Assembly: GCA_963931865.1 (NCBI GenBank)
Contig: OZ007507.1
Coordinates: 17,165,681-17,229,680, forward strand
Length of the DNA: 64,000 bases
Direction: 5' to 3'
DNA from: Axinella damicornis
Taxonomy: Eukaryota > Porifera > Demospongiae > Axinellida > Axinellidae
The notes under the pieces were generated by a model. The model was given only the letters and a program-made list of their open reading frames with translations. It searched no databases and was not told where the DNA came from. Position numbers and translations under genes: made by a program. Below are positions 53,970 to 64,000 of the stretch, one piece after another (the stretch's first letter is position 1; every line of letters begins with the position of its first letter).

Positions 53970-56900
53970 TCATTTAATACTCACCACTGGTGTGCTCTTT
54001 GACAAGAGAGCCCTTAATGAGGACACATGTATTGGCGATGGAGGAAAGTGTTTATCGGACACCACTGAGTCGGGGTAATGCTTGTTGCCACCATGGCCAT
54101 TTCCTGCATGGGCCGGAGCATGATAGTAATTAGCTATTGATTAAAACTCCGTCTATGAATGTTTGTCTGACACATTGTTACAACATGCACGTAAATGTAC
54201 ATAGCACATGCCATCCAATGTATCATTCTACAATGTACAGTCTAATCTACTAGCTTCTTTAGAGATCCTTTGGCAGCGTTGAGACTGACATGAAGGTATA
54301 TCATGGATCGGTGGGTTTTTTTCACAAATGCTGGAGCTGTCTCATACGCTGCTCCAAAGGAAGTCTAAGCTAGTTAATGATTGACTTGCATGGGAGTCAA
54401 TAGAAGTTAGTATGATAGTAGCCATTCTCTTCACCTTGGCCTTCATTGGTGAGACTGCGAGGTAGGGAGGCTTGGTGGGGGCTCTTGGGGCTTGACTGAC
54501 CCAGTTTGCAGGGGGTGTGGTCATTATAGGTTGGGTTGGCAACAGGCTGGGGGTTGTACTTGAAATACTTGGTACCATCATCAGGGACGTCAATTTGGGA
54601 GTCCTGCTTTATGTATTCCCTCCCACCATTCTGGAACTTGCTTAGAGAGTTGTAGTAGGGTGAAGGGGGGTTGTCAGACGGTTCCTGTATGTGGTAATTG
54701 TTGTTGGTCACTGTTGGTTTTCCAGGAGGTGGACTCTGAAGCCTGCAGGAAGTGATAGATATATGGATGCTCAGGTGCAGTTACTTTGTCATTCACTCAT
54801 AGGACCTATATCTGTATAGGTCATCAGTAGGTTATAGGGAATGCAGTCGGACATGCAATCGGGACAGTGGTGATGCCCACCAGTCACTAAACTTGCACAT
54901 GTTATTGTTACATGATCTATGAATACACTTACACAAACTCGTCCGTCTTTGTTGCTGTGTCAGGTGGGGCTCCGTATGACAATGAAATACCTGACAGAGA
55001 TGATACGATACCCCTGCATTAACATCTTATTACTCAGCATCATGTACATACATCAGGGCTAAAACTATGTATGGGCTATAGTAGAGTCCGTTATTCCACT
55101 TTGGCTTATAGTATACGAGTCATGTGGGTAGCTGTAACAAGCATTTTGCACTTTCTCCCTGGGTTCATATAGGTGTTGAGTTAGCCCATTATAATAGTTG
55201 AATGAGATATCTAGATGAATGAAAACTGCATTGCACATCTGCAACTGAACAAAGCTTTATGATCAAGCACTACTGCATGTATTGGTTAGCCCACAATGGC
55301 TGAAGACAACACCAAGAACTATATCTACAGATAAATGAAAACTACCGGCTGTACAAAAGAACCTAGCTCTCTACTTGTGATACTCACTCATTTTCCCTCC
55401 CCTCCTCTTGGACATCTTCTTCTTGCAGCAAATGATCACTAGTATCACCAGCAAGATCAGCACCACAACCAGCAGCACTCCACCCACCACTCCAGCAATG
55501 ATGTAATAGAGGATGCACTCTAGAGGGAAATGGGAGGGTCTTAGTGAAGAGGGGAGAGTGTGAAACCATGTGCAAACTGGGATCCTGCCCAGTAAATAAC
55601 CTTCTACATACTCCAAGTGATGCAATTCATCAGTTCAGCATACAGCCACACTGAAGTAAATATATACTATGGGTCGTCCCGTGCCGATTAGAAATATAAT
55701 TATATATATATATAGTTATACAAGCAATGAATCCCTGATATTCATAAGTGAGGAGGCATTTTCAGGTCTGTGCTGTTTACTATTGCATATTACAAGCATA
55801 GTGCAACTTACCATCTTCTGTACCATGTGTCAGCAGAGTCAGTGGATTCAGAATGGGAATGGGAAAGGAAATATGGAAGTAAAGATGCAATAAATTTTGC
55901 TTAAAATCATCGATGTATGAATAGCAGAGTCCGTACCATGCAGTTGAGGGAGATTAAGGCTGCCTCGGTTGTTTAGTGATGCTATACAAGCATGCTATAA
56001 CAGCAACCCGGAGTGATCGCTATTTCATGAAACATTAACTTGTGATAAGAGTCTAGAGCCCACTACAATGACATACTCCCAGTTCAGGTCCACTTTTGTT
56101 GAATAATATATTATAGTTGCCAAACATTGCATTGGCATTTCCAGATGTGTACTGCAAGTTGCTTTTCACTGACCTTAAACTGAGGCTTGCAAAGCACTGA
56201 ATTATCTACCCAGAGCTATAGACGTACGCAGCGATGTCCGATGAATTGTAACTCGAGAACAACTGCTCTTCTTTATGTGCTGTAGAACAGAAGGTACTAG
56301 CTTGCGAGACTATCACAGGGTGGCAGGCCACATGGTCTTGTGTGGCTACCTTTTCTGTTGTCTTTACTCTCACCTTGTCACCACACTGTACTAGTTGTGT
56401 GTGTCGTATACTGGATTTGGTTTAAGCTGCCCATGAAACCTAATTCAGCCTTTAAATTTTGTCTACTGTTGAGGCAGCCTTTAACCAGCCTGACAAGAGG
56501 ACCATCATACAAATGAATTACTTATGGTGAGCAAATGTGGTAATACTGTGTGCGTTGCTTGAGCATAACTTACCACACAGTTAACAACAGAATGATACGT
56601 TCTGTATGAACAATTCAAGGATGTATAATTATAGCTAGCTGAAAGTTCAATTTCTACCTGTAGGTACAGACTCACGCAAGCCTGTGGGGTTGCTTGCATC
56701 ACTGAACTCTCCAACTCCAATTTCATTCTCTGCTGCCACAGCAAACACGTACATGTCCCGATTGTTCAGCTGACTAGAAACTCTCATCACCACTGTGTGC
56801 CCAATTACACCGCGATCCCTGTCAACTATATCCACTAATGATTCAATAAAGTCAGTGGTATCATTGACGGAAATGTTAAAGGTATCAGGTGACCCATTCG

Positions 56901-57026
56901 GATGTTCAGTGATGTTCAGAAGGAAGGATAAGATGGGACTTGACCCAAACTCAACAGAGAAATTGAATGTCAGAGTCCGGGTCGAGCTGGAAACGATGAC
57001 AGGTGTTGTTGGCTTGTTGGGAGGTG
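53970..57026 (-). CDS. Receptor R7: FN3, membrane span and Tyr/Pro-rich tail (5' end not found)
   Basis: Five minus-strand exons connect with matching phases. 57026-56658 FN3 (TLTFNFSVEFGSSPILSF, MYVFAVAAENEIGVGEFSD; 1-1). 55519-55388 membrane span (YYIIAGVVGGVLLVVVLILL) and basic CCKKKMSKRR (1-1). 54990-54933 short tail piece (1-2). 54742-54435 tail with LQSPPPGKP, NNNYHIQEP, NPPSPYYNSL, KYFKYNP and NPTYNDHTP (2-1). 54103-53970 NGHGGNKHYPDS to PVVSIK and TGA. The last exon also has a GTGAGT after the PV codons, so another exon could follow. Several Tyr lie in contexts such as NPTY and SPYY, plausible phosphorylation or adaptor sites, and PPSP/PPPGK could bind SH3 or WW domains. No signal peptide or in-phase upstream exon was found before the Brambleberry-like exon; it may be too diverged, or the gene may be 5'-truncated by the duplication. 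Confidence 0.65.
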
Positions 57027-57496
57027 CTGTGGATGTGAGGGGAGAAGGGGAGGGAAGAAAAGGAGCAGCTATGAACCCTATTGCTCCACACAAGAGCTGG
57101 GACAAAGGTTTGAATCTTCAGTAGGTGCAACTGTCTTCATCAACCTTTGACCCATCATTCATCAAAACATGCTTGCTTTGTATGCAAAGTGTTAGCTTTT
57201 AGAAATTGGGTAACAAATTAATCTGATGGTAAGCGAATTGGTAAGAGAATATGTACAGCAGAAGGGAGAGCAAGAGTGGAAGGCTGCATTGTAGGAGTAG
57301 GAGTAGATACAGTTTAGAAGGACCTGGAACAGATGAACACTTGGTGAGAAGAAACTACCTACCACCATGCAGGGTTGAAAGGCTTTAAAGATTACATGCA
57401 GACAACGGTTTGAGGGGCACCATCCCAGTCCTACGTACTTGTGCACAATATGCATGGCAGAAAAACATCACTTAGAGTAATAATTATTGTGTGTAC

Positions 57497-57657
57497 CTGA
57501 AATATAAACATGATCATTCCATAAGGCAGCAATGTTGTGCTCCTACATATCTGTACTCGTGTCATCTGTACTAACCCTGACCGGCACATCCTCCCGTCAT
57601 CAACAGCAATTTCTTCTATTAAACTGTCATTGAGAGGAATTACAATTTCAGGAGCAC
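57497..57657 (-). CDS. Orphan exon candidate upstream of R7
   Basis: After GCACAG (exon start 57657, phase 1) a minus-strand frame reads GAPEIVIPLNDSLIEEIAVDD and continues to TTTCAG before GTACAC at 57497. Start phase fits the receptor family but the end phase (0) does not fit the next exon at 57026. It may be a decayed module or chance. Confidence 0.2.
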
Positions 57658-57739
57658 CTGTGCGTGGTGGTGTATTTGTGTGTCTGCATGTGTGTGTGAA
57701 GCAAAGGGCTCATAACCCCAAATCTGTTACCCGTGAGAT

Positions 57740-58945
57740 GCATGGCAATTTTTTGAAAGTACAGAGATGGTCCTTTTATTTGGTAGGTCCAGTCTTCATA
57801 GCACCCTGTGTTTTGCACTATGGGCACTTTGGAATCTGACCATCTTGAGCTGTTTACAGTATTCTCACGCTTGTTTTGCCACTGGATCCATGCACAGGAG
57901 CATCCTCAACTGTCTTGATACTAGTCTACTGAGCTATACACCTTTTGGGTAATGCGATAGAGGGTCTAAGCAGATGTCATTAGCTATACTGATGATAGCA
58001 TGTGTATGACATTTGGGTGTGGTTATGGACAACCTAAAGGTAGCTACAAGGGACACAGAGATCACCCTGGCTCCCAGGAGGTTCTGGATCATCCCCCAGT
58101 TCTAGTTCTTGATTATTCCCATTCAGGTTGTGGGCAGACAACTGTATCCTGATCCCCAGGTACAAAATCAATAATTCCTCTAAGAGCACCGTTGTTACAA
58201 GAGCCTCTACTAGAGAACAATGGAGTTGGCAACTGGTACTCATGATCCTCATTGACCACGCAAGCTTGGGATCCTGATCCCAAATGCCCTCTAATTACAA
58301 TGTGGTATTCACTAGAGCACTTTGTTACAACTGGTCCTCATGTTCCCCATGATCGATCCCTACTTGTGATTCTTGAGTGTATGCACCCTGTATGTCTTTA
58401 TCCCTTTAGTACACATATTCATGTTAGTTTACAAGCGCTCTTGTAACAACAGGCAGGATCCCTTTTCCACCCCATTGTTCTTGTAAGAACACATGAATAG
58501 GAGTATCAAGAGTGAATATTTTTATCTCCATGGTCACAAGGACCAGGATCCCCTTGCCCAATCCTGCTTGTCCACCCCATTGTTCTTGTAGCAACACATG
58601 AATACCCGGTATGTGTACCAGGAGTGAATATTTGTATCTCCATGGTCACAAGGACCAGGAACTCCACTGATCCTCTTGTCCACCATCACTCTTGTAGCAA
58701 CACATGAATATTTGTACCAAGAGGATATTGGTAATCAAGATCCAGTTGCCAACCATTGGTACAAGGTGTGTACATACAGACAACGTACCAATGGTCCAAT
58801 GGAGTGTGGACAACTGGACCATGATGATCCCCCTAGCATCCTGGCCACTGTGGCCAGCTACAAATATGGCTCATGTTTCGTACGTGTGCCAGATTCTGTG
58901 TGTGTGTGTGTGTGTGTGTGCATATGTGTGTGTGTGTGTGTGGTG
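57740..58945 (+). repeat. Segmental duplication, copy B (non-coding part)
   Basis: Matches 16800-18680 in the same orientation. It lacks the hAT-type MITE and so records the pre-insertion site at about 58273-58290. Internally it has a repeated motif of about 90 bp (CCACCCCATTGTTCTTGTAG, CAACACATGAATA, CACAAGGACCAGGA) in three or four copies between 58440 and 58720. It ends in a GT tract at 58899-58941. Confidence 0.85.
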
Positions 58946-59252
58946 AAACCCAGGTACTTGCATGTGGCAACACTGGCAAGTGTGAGTGTGTACTAAAATT
59001 AATGATCAATGATTAATGTTGGCAGAATCAGTCGTTGTAGTAATTCCATTCTTGAGCAATTTCAAATGTATGCCCTCCAATAGCTATCTACTCAAGTTGC
59101 ACAAGCACAGGATATCACACCTATAGATTATGTTTCTGTTTTATGTTTCCATGGGTGGGAATGAACAGGTAACCCTGGTAACTGCACCAAGGGTTGACAA
59201 TCACTCTTAGTAAACTTCAGAGAATGGTATTTTGTTCATGTGATTACCTTAC

Positions 59253-60124
59253 CAAACTGTCGGGGGTCCTCCTAGCACAAAACGTCCATACACTTGTCGA
59301 ATAACAATCTCCAGTACCAGGTCGGTGAACAGCAGCTTCAGTCAGCTGAACCCAAACTGAGGCAGGAACAAGATGACGACCCAGGAGATCAGAAAGGTAG
59401 CAAACGTCTTGTATCCAATAAACTCGACCAAGAACAGTGACATGAGGGTCCGGATGGCTTCACCAGAGCTCTGAAGACTCCCAAATACCTTGACCATGCT
59501 CTTTTGAGTCTCCCTCAAGGAGAATGCAATCATCAGAACCTGCTCCAGGATGGTGTCCTGGTTATTCAGAGCTTCAGGCTGCTTCCCATCCATCACCTTG
59601 TGGTACTCCAAAGCCTCCTCTAGTTTAGTAACAGCTTCGTCTGAAGTGTCTGAGAGCCGGGTGATGACGTTCTCGGTGCGTTCCTGCCAAAGTTCGCTCT
59701 GCAGGAAGTAGCAGATGTGGCCTGTGTGGGTGAAGAATTCCGTGTACGTCTGGAACCCAACCGAGTCCATATCTTTCGTGCACTCCTCAATGGTCATGGA
59801 ATCGGTGCAAGGGTACGTCCGGCGGGCTGATTTCCCCAAGTGACAGTTTGCAAAGGCAACTGCAAGTCGGCTCTGCTCGATGTCAGAGAGGAGTTTACAG
59901 GTTGAGTTGAGTCTGGAGACAGCTTCTCTCCAGCACTGGCTATCGCCTACCTTCTGCTGGATTTCTTTCAGTTTCTGCTCCCCTTGGGCCTTGCGGTCCT
60001 CATCGATGGCTAGGCTGACAGCTGGCTGGGGATGTGGTGCCATTGTGATGGTCAGCAACAAATGTAAGAGGAGGAGGAGGTAGAGGAAGTGGAGGAGCAA
60101 TCTTCCAGAGTTGGATTGATACAT
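59253..60124 (-). CDS. bmb: Brambleberry/GEX1/Kar5-family nuclear fusion protein (N-terminal exon, in-frame TGA)
   Basis: The frame from ATG 60124 (an earlier ATG is at 60172) starts with a signal peptide (LLLHFLYLLLLLHLLLTI), then carries the family hallmark: CWREAVSRLNSTC, QSRLAVAFANCHL, YPC, ECTKDMDSVGFQTYTEFFTH and ICYFLQSELWQERTE, with six conserved-looking Cys. Then come a coiled region and a hydrophobic segment (FATFLISWVVILFLPQ). Kar5, GEX1 and Brambleberry act at the nuclear envelope in nuclear membrane fusion after gamete or pronuclear meeting. A TGA at 59344-59342 ends the frame, but the same frame continues with LKLLFTDLVLEIV and GGPP to a good GTAAGG donor (exon end 59253, phase 2). 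The family has membrane-like sequence at this point and, as I recall, often an Arg where TGA stands, which suggests a CGA to TGA change. The downstream exons were not identified; they may lie below 59250 or be lost near the duplication edge. Confidence 0.75.
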
Positions 60125-60179
60125 GTCTGGCACCACAATCTCACAGAATGTACCTACAATCAATGTTTCCAAGTGCTAT

Positions 60180-61643
60180 GTAGCCAATGGTAGACATAGA
60201 CTGTGATCTGCAGAGAGAAAAAAATGGCTGTACATTAGGGATGCCGTGGTAGACAAGATACATGCATGTTATCATGACATAAAATACCACAACATAATAT
60301 TATCTTGATACTAAATACGTTCGTATGTTTTCTTCATGTCTCAACATAAAATAATCCATTACTTTATGAAGATAAAGCAGCAGTATATCAACCATCTTGC
60401 AACTATGTGTGCATGTGTACATGTACATGTAGCTGCATTTTAAATCATGCTCAAAATTGTACTACCAATTAGCAGATTTACAGTGTAGACATGACATGCA
60501 GGTGACACAACGTGGCATAAAATTCCATGATCTACGAGATATACACTGCAACAGTTCTTCCTAGATCGTGGCATCCCTACTTTGCATCACCCTTGTAGAT
60601 GCTGTACATACATTGCAAATCATCACCTGCTTGGGAACAAGCAGCTAGGTAATAGACCAGCCTCCCTCCCAGGCCCTCGTGTTAACTGCACCACCAGCTA
60701 GCATGTGAGCATGAAGCCACAGCTAAAAGGGCCTCGAAAATCACTTAGTCTGGTGGACCCCACTAGGAGCTGCTGTGGCTGTTTATCACCTAAGCATTAT
60801 TCAAATAACACCACCCTGGCTTGATCAAAGTAATAACTGTCAGAATATTGGGATTTTAAGAGGCATTCACTGCCAATTGCATTTCACATTTACTGTCATG
60901 GGGGGGGGGACACCAACTGTCATCAGTGTCAAAAGCAGGATCTTCAAAGAGAATGAAATGAAGCATGAGACAAAAAGAGAGACCCTACATGTAGGTCACA
61001 AGGTTCCAGATTCTACTGTAATGGTCAAGTATTATGAATTGTGCATATCGTATTGTGTATCACAATATCAATATAATTATTGTGGCAGCACTACATGTAG
61101 TACTGTGCATGTATAACACTATTCATCAGGGCACATGCCTAGCGCCTGCAGGGTCTCTTCTACTCACATCAATCAATCATTCACACTGAATGAAATTCCT
61201 TGCCTATGCTGAAGGGTAGTTATCTGCCAAGACGCTTCCTCGTGGGGTTGGTTTGGGAATGGGAACCACAAGGGGTGGTCACTCCAATAAGCACCGTACT
61301 AAGATCTGTGACCAGGGATTGTGACCCAGTGTACGGCGGATGCAGGTGTGGCAAGGGTGTGGCTTACCGAATTACTCTGTTTACTACCAAAAGTCATGCA
61401 GTCACGGTGGATTCTTGCAATGGTCACCGGCAGTTTCAGCAGTGTCGTCACGTGGTCACAGGCTGTGACCCCAGTCATAGAGTATGGTGCATATTGGAGT
61501 GACCACCCCGTGCTATGCCTCAGTCCGATCATGTTCTTCAGTTGACCTGGACAAGCATCTGCACTGAAGTGTGTCCCACTGGACAGGCATCTACAGAGAG
61601 TACAGACTAGATTTGTTCATAATTCCCTCATATCAGACAAAAC
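60180..61643. other. Upstream flank of the Brambleberry-like gene
   Basis: AT-rich at 60200-60560, then mixed sequence. The open frames at 60775-61545 lack splice context and family resemblance. Nothing supported beyond possible 5' untranslated sequence near 60125-60210. Confidence 0.35.
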
Positions 61644-61939
61644 TAGGGCCTGAACAATTAATTCAATTAGTCGACTAGTCGACTGAACTAAGGTTGTTGA
61701 CTACATTTCTTGCATGTCAACTAGTCGAGAGGGCAAACCTTACCCCATAGCATGTAGAGATTCTTGTGTTTGAACAAAAATATTTCAATGTGTCAGTGAT
61801 GCCAGTGAAGTGATTTGTGATGTGTACAGCTAGTGATGACATTCTGTCATTTCTCAGTTAGTGTTCAATTAGTCGACTAGTCGTGCAAACTGCAAACCAA
61901 TTAGTCGACTAGGGAAATTCCCTAGTCGTTCATGCCCTA
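61644..61939. mobile_element. hAT-type MITE, 296 bp
   Basis: Ends TAGGGCCTGAACAATTA and complement of TAGGGCATGAACGACTA, flanked by GACAAAAC and AACAAAAC (7 of 8 identical). Inside are several AATTAGTCGACTAG motifs. Confidence 0.88.
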
Positions 61940-63002
61940 AACAAAACCACAGACCCATGAGACCATAGTAGCATATGTGACCAGCCCTGAACCTCTCTGC
62001 AGCTGCAAATTATAAGCTGCGACCCACTTATCTGCCTTTAATTACCTCTCACCTTTCACAGTAACGTCTCATACGACCTTTCCAGCCTGCAGAGTTCGAG
62101 ATCGAGTTGATGTGATCACCAGGCTGGCCTTGTAACTTGTTAGCGCTATCAGAGAACGCGGTAGCGTTCTCTATTTAGGGATGGCTAAGGAAATTTCGAA
62201 ATACCATACTGATGCACCAGCAGGAAAACGGCCAAAGAAACTACTACCCCCAAACCAAGCATGCAGACAGAATGATACTGCCTAGCAGTTCACAAAAACA
62301 CTCGCAAACGTACCTGAGAGCACGCGGGAGTCGAGTAATAAGTCGCCGTAAAATTCCGATTTCGTCATCTTCCTTTCTTTCTTTCTTTCTTCTTCTTTCT
62401 CATTGACTAGCATAGCTGGACAACAAAAGCATTTCCTGAGCTAGTTCACTCACAGAACAACATCGCTTTCGTCGTAGTAGCTCCTTTCGGCCCTTTTGAC
62501 TACATACTGGCAAGAAGGGCACTGCTGGCTAGCTATATACGATTCCGTGAATTGCTAGCACGAAGCCATTTTGATGCAACCAGAGGTCACGCACGTGCCA
62601 AATGCGGATGCGCAGTTCACATGCAAACGCACGTTGCATTCTTTTTTACAGCATTTTCGGGCGCTTGGTGATCAGCTGAATCCTTGTGAATCCATCATCT
62701 GGTGCCTCACTACCGCTGCGAGGAATTTCTACCAACCTGTTCTTGCCAAGATCTATTGTGACTATGCCATCATGGAGGCGTGGCTTTCTTTTCATGACGT
62801 AACTACAGTGCGGAACATGTATATACCACCAATTATTGAATACTGTGAGTGAGGTTAGAGTTTTGGAATACTATCAGTGGAAATAGAATGAAGCATCAAA
62901 GCCTGCTCAGTGCCCAGCAGAAGGTTCACATCCATCAAGGCAATTAATAAAATCTGACATCAGGAAAGTTACGCATTCCATGCGCTCAAAAAACCTCACA
63001 AA
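61940..63002. other. Gene-poor stretch
   Basis: Contains a small hairpin (GAGAACGCGGTAGCGTTCTC at about 62153-62172) and a (CTTT)n tract near 62374-62400. No supported exon. Confidence 0.35.
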
Positions 63003-63261
63003 CTAGAAACAAAAAATTTTCTTGCAAAAATTACAAATCATTTAGTGATGGCCACCCCGATCGACTCCCGAAAAAGCAGACAAACAAGGAATGCCATTAA
63101 CCAGCCTCAGTCCCATCCCATCCCTAAATTCTACATTTTTCAATGGGATGGGACTGAGGCTGGTTAATGGCATTCCTTGTTTGTCTGCTTTTTCGGGAGT
63201 CGACCGGGGTGGCCATCACTAAATGATTTGTAATTTTTGCAAGAAAATTTTTTGTTTCTAG
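63003..63261. repeat. Near-perfect long palindrome (119-bp arms)
   Basis: Arms 63003-63121 and 63143-63261 are complementary at all but about one position, separated by 21 bases. The arms begin CTAGAAACAAAAAATTTTCT. Such identity implies a recent inverted duplication or a fold-back element. Confidence 0.92.
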
Positions 63262-63499
63262 TAGCATAATAAATTTTAAAAGATGAGCTATAATTGGAAT
63301 TATGTGACGTTGGCAACTTGGCCGGCCGGATACCGAGCGGCGGCCCTGCGGGACCGTTTTGTGGGCGTGGCTGTGTTGCACTACCAGCCTAGCCCCGCCC
63401 AGCCTCAGCTTGACGGTACGGATGCAAACATAGGCACACTGCAGTTAGTTAAACTATGAGGTACTACAGTTCGCATACAGGAAGGACATCTAAATTATC

Positions 63500-63785
63500 C
63501 GCAACGGGGAGCAGCAGTCGAAGCGGACGTAATCGGGGAGCAGCAGTTGAAGCGGACGCAATCGGGGAGTAGCAGCCAACGTGAGTGGACGCGATTGGGA
63601 GCAGCAGCTGAAGCTGATGCTAGCGGCGAGCAGCAGATGAAGCGGGCGCAATCGGGGAGCAGCAGCTGGAAGCGGAGGCAAAGGGGGAGCAGCAGTTGAA
63701 GCAATAGGGCCCGGGAGCAGCAGCTGAAGCGGACGCAAGCGGTGAGCAGCAGCTGAAGTGGATGCAATCGGGGAGCAGCTCTGAA
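63500..63785. repeat. About 30-bp minisatellite
   Basis: Roughly nine imperfect units of GGGGAGCAGCAGCTGAAGCG plus GACGCAATC. All minus-strand frames through it are artefacts of the repeat. Confidence 0.85.
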
Positions 63786-64000
63786 GAGAGCTGTCCGGCG
63801 CCGGATTACGCACGGTAGGCGAACGAGGGGGAAGTAGCTGAGCGAGCGAAGCGAGCTCAGCTACTTGTAGAGATTATGTATACTAATGGCAATGTTGTTT
63901 TAGTTATCTAAAACTGAAATAGTTTAGTTTTTGGTTTTAATTAGGTAGAGTCGCATTGTTTAGTTTAGTTTTAGTTTTAATTACTAAATCTCAACAGGGT
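63786..64000. other. Window end, nothing recognised
   Basis: A short palindrome (GAGCGAGCGAAGCGAGCTC region, 63838-63860) is followed by repeated TTTAGTTTTAGTTTT text. No coding signal. Confidence 0.4.

Noticed and set aside
63490..63813. Minus-strand frames rich in Ser/Leu/Cys repeats
   Set aside because: Direct translations of a non-coding minisatellite in several frames.

Overview
The window is eukaryotic, animal-type genomic DNA, most likely from a sponge (inference). It carries spliced genes with mostly short GT-AG introns, many exons encoding immunoglobulin (Ig) and fibronectin type III (FN3) domains, non-LTR retrotransposons, and many short DNA transposons and MITEs, some with clear target-site duplications. 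There is no bacterial-style gene layout. No database search was possible; all exon models were read by hand from splice signals, intron phase and frame.

Backbone: a cluster of small type-I membrane receptor genes, called R1 to R7 here. R1 (minus, about 0.8-6.7 kb) has signal peptide, Ig, FN3 and a possible membrane exon. R2 (plus, 10.5-14.55 kb) is complete: signal peptide, Ig-like, FN3, stalk, membrane span and short tail. R3 (minus, 15.0-16.3 kb) is only duplicated, partly broken tail exons. R4 (minus, 21.3-24.6 kb) has signal peptide, FN3-like and Cys-rich modules, stalk and membrane exon; a second signal-peptide plus Ig exon pair lies upstream at 25.5-26.9 kb. R5 (plus, 31.6-47.1 kb) has signal peptide, Ig, stalks, membrane span and an NPAY tail. 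R6 (minus, 48.6-51.8 kb) has two Ig, FN3, membrane span and tail, with a 2-nt frame break in the second Ig exon. R7 (minus, 54.0-57.0 kb) has FN3, membrane span and a Tyr/Pro-rich tail. Nearly every module exon has phase-1 introns on both sides, so modules can be shuffled or alternatively spliced without frame loss.

Non-receptor gene: at 59.25-60.12 kb (minus) lies an exon of the Brambleberry/GEX1/Kar5 nuclear-fusion family, interrupted near its end by an in-frame TGA.

Mobile DNA: a 5'-truncated LINE (3.35-5.26 kb) and other LINE relics at 5.9, 27.2-28.7 and 28.8 kb; many MITEs; an LTR-element fragment (16.5-16.8 kb); and a 9.4-kb degenerate multidomain coding unit (33.7-43.1 kb, minus) inside R5 intron 1. 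That unit combines a Cys-rich N-terminus, a FEN1/XPG-like nuclease signature and a CXC cysteine motif. It was itself invaded by a pogo/Tigger-like element, which was invaded by a third element; removing each insertion rejoins the reading frame. Blocks at about 15.6-18.7 kb and 54.0-58.9 kb are a segmental duplication in the same orientation; the first copy has lost the FN3 and membrane exons and gained an LTR fragment and a hAT-type MITE, whose empty site is preserved in the second copy.
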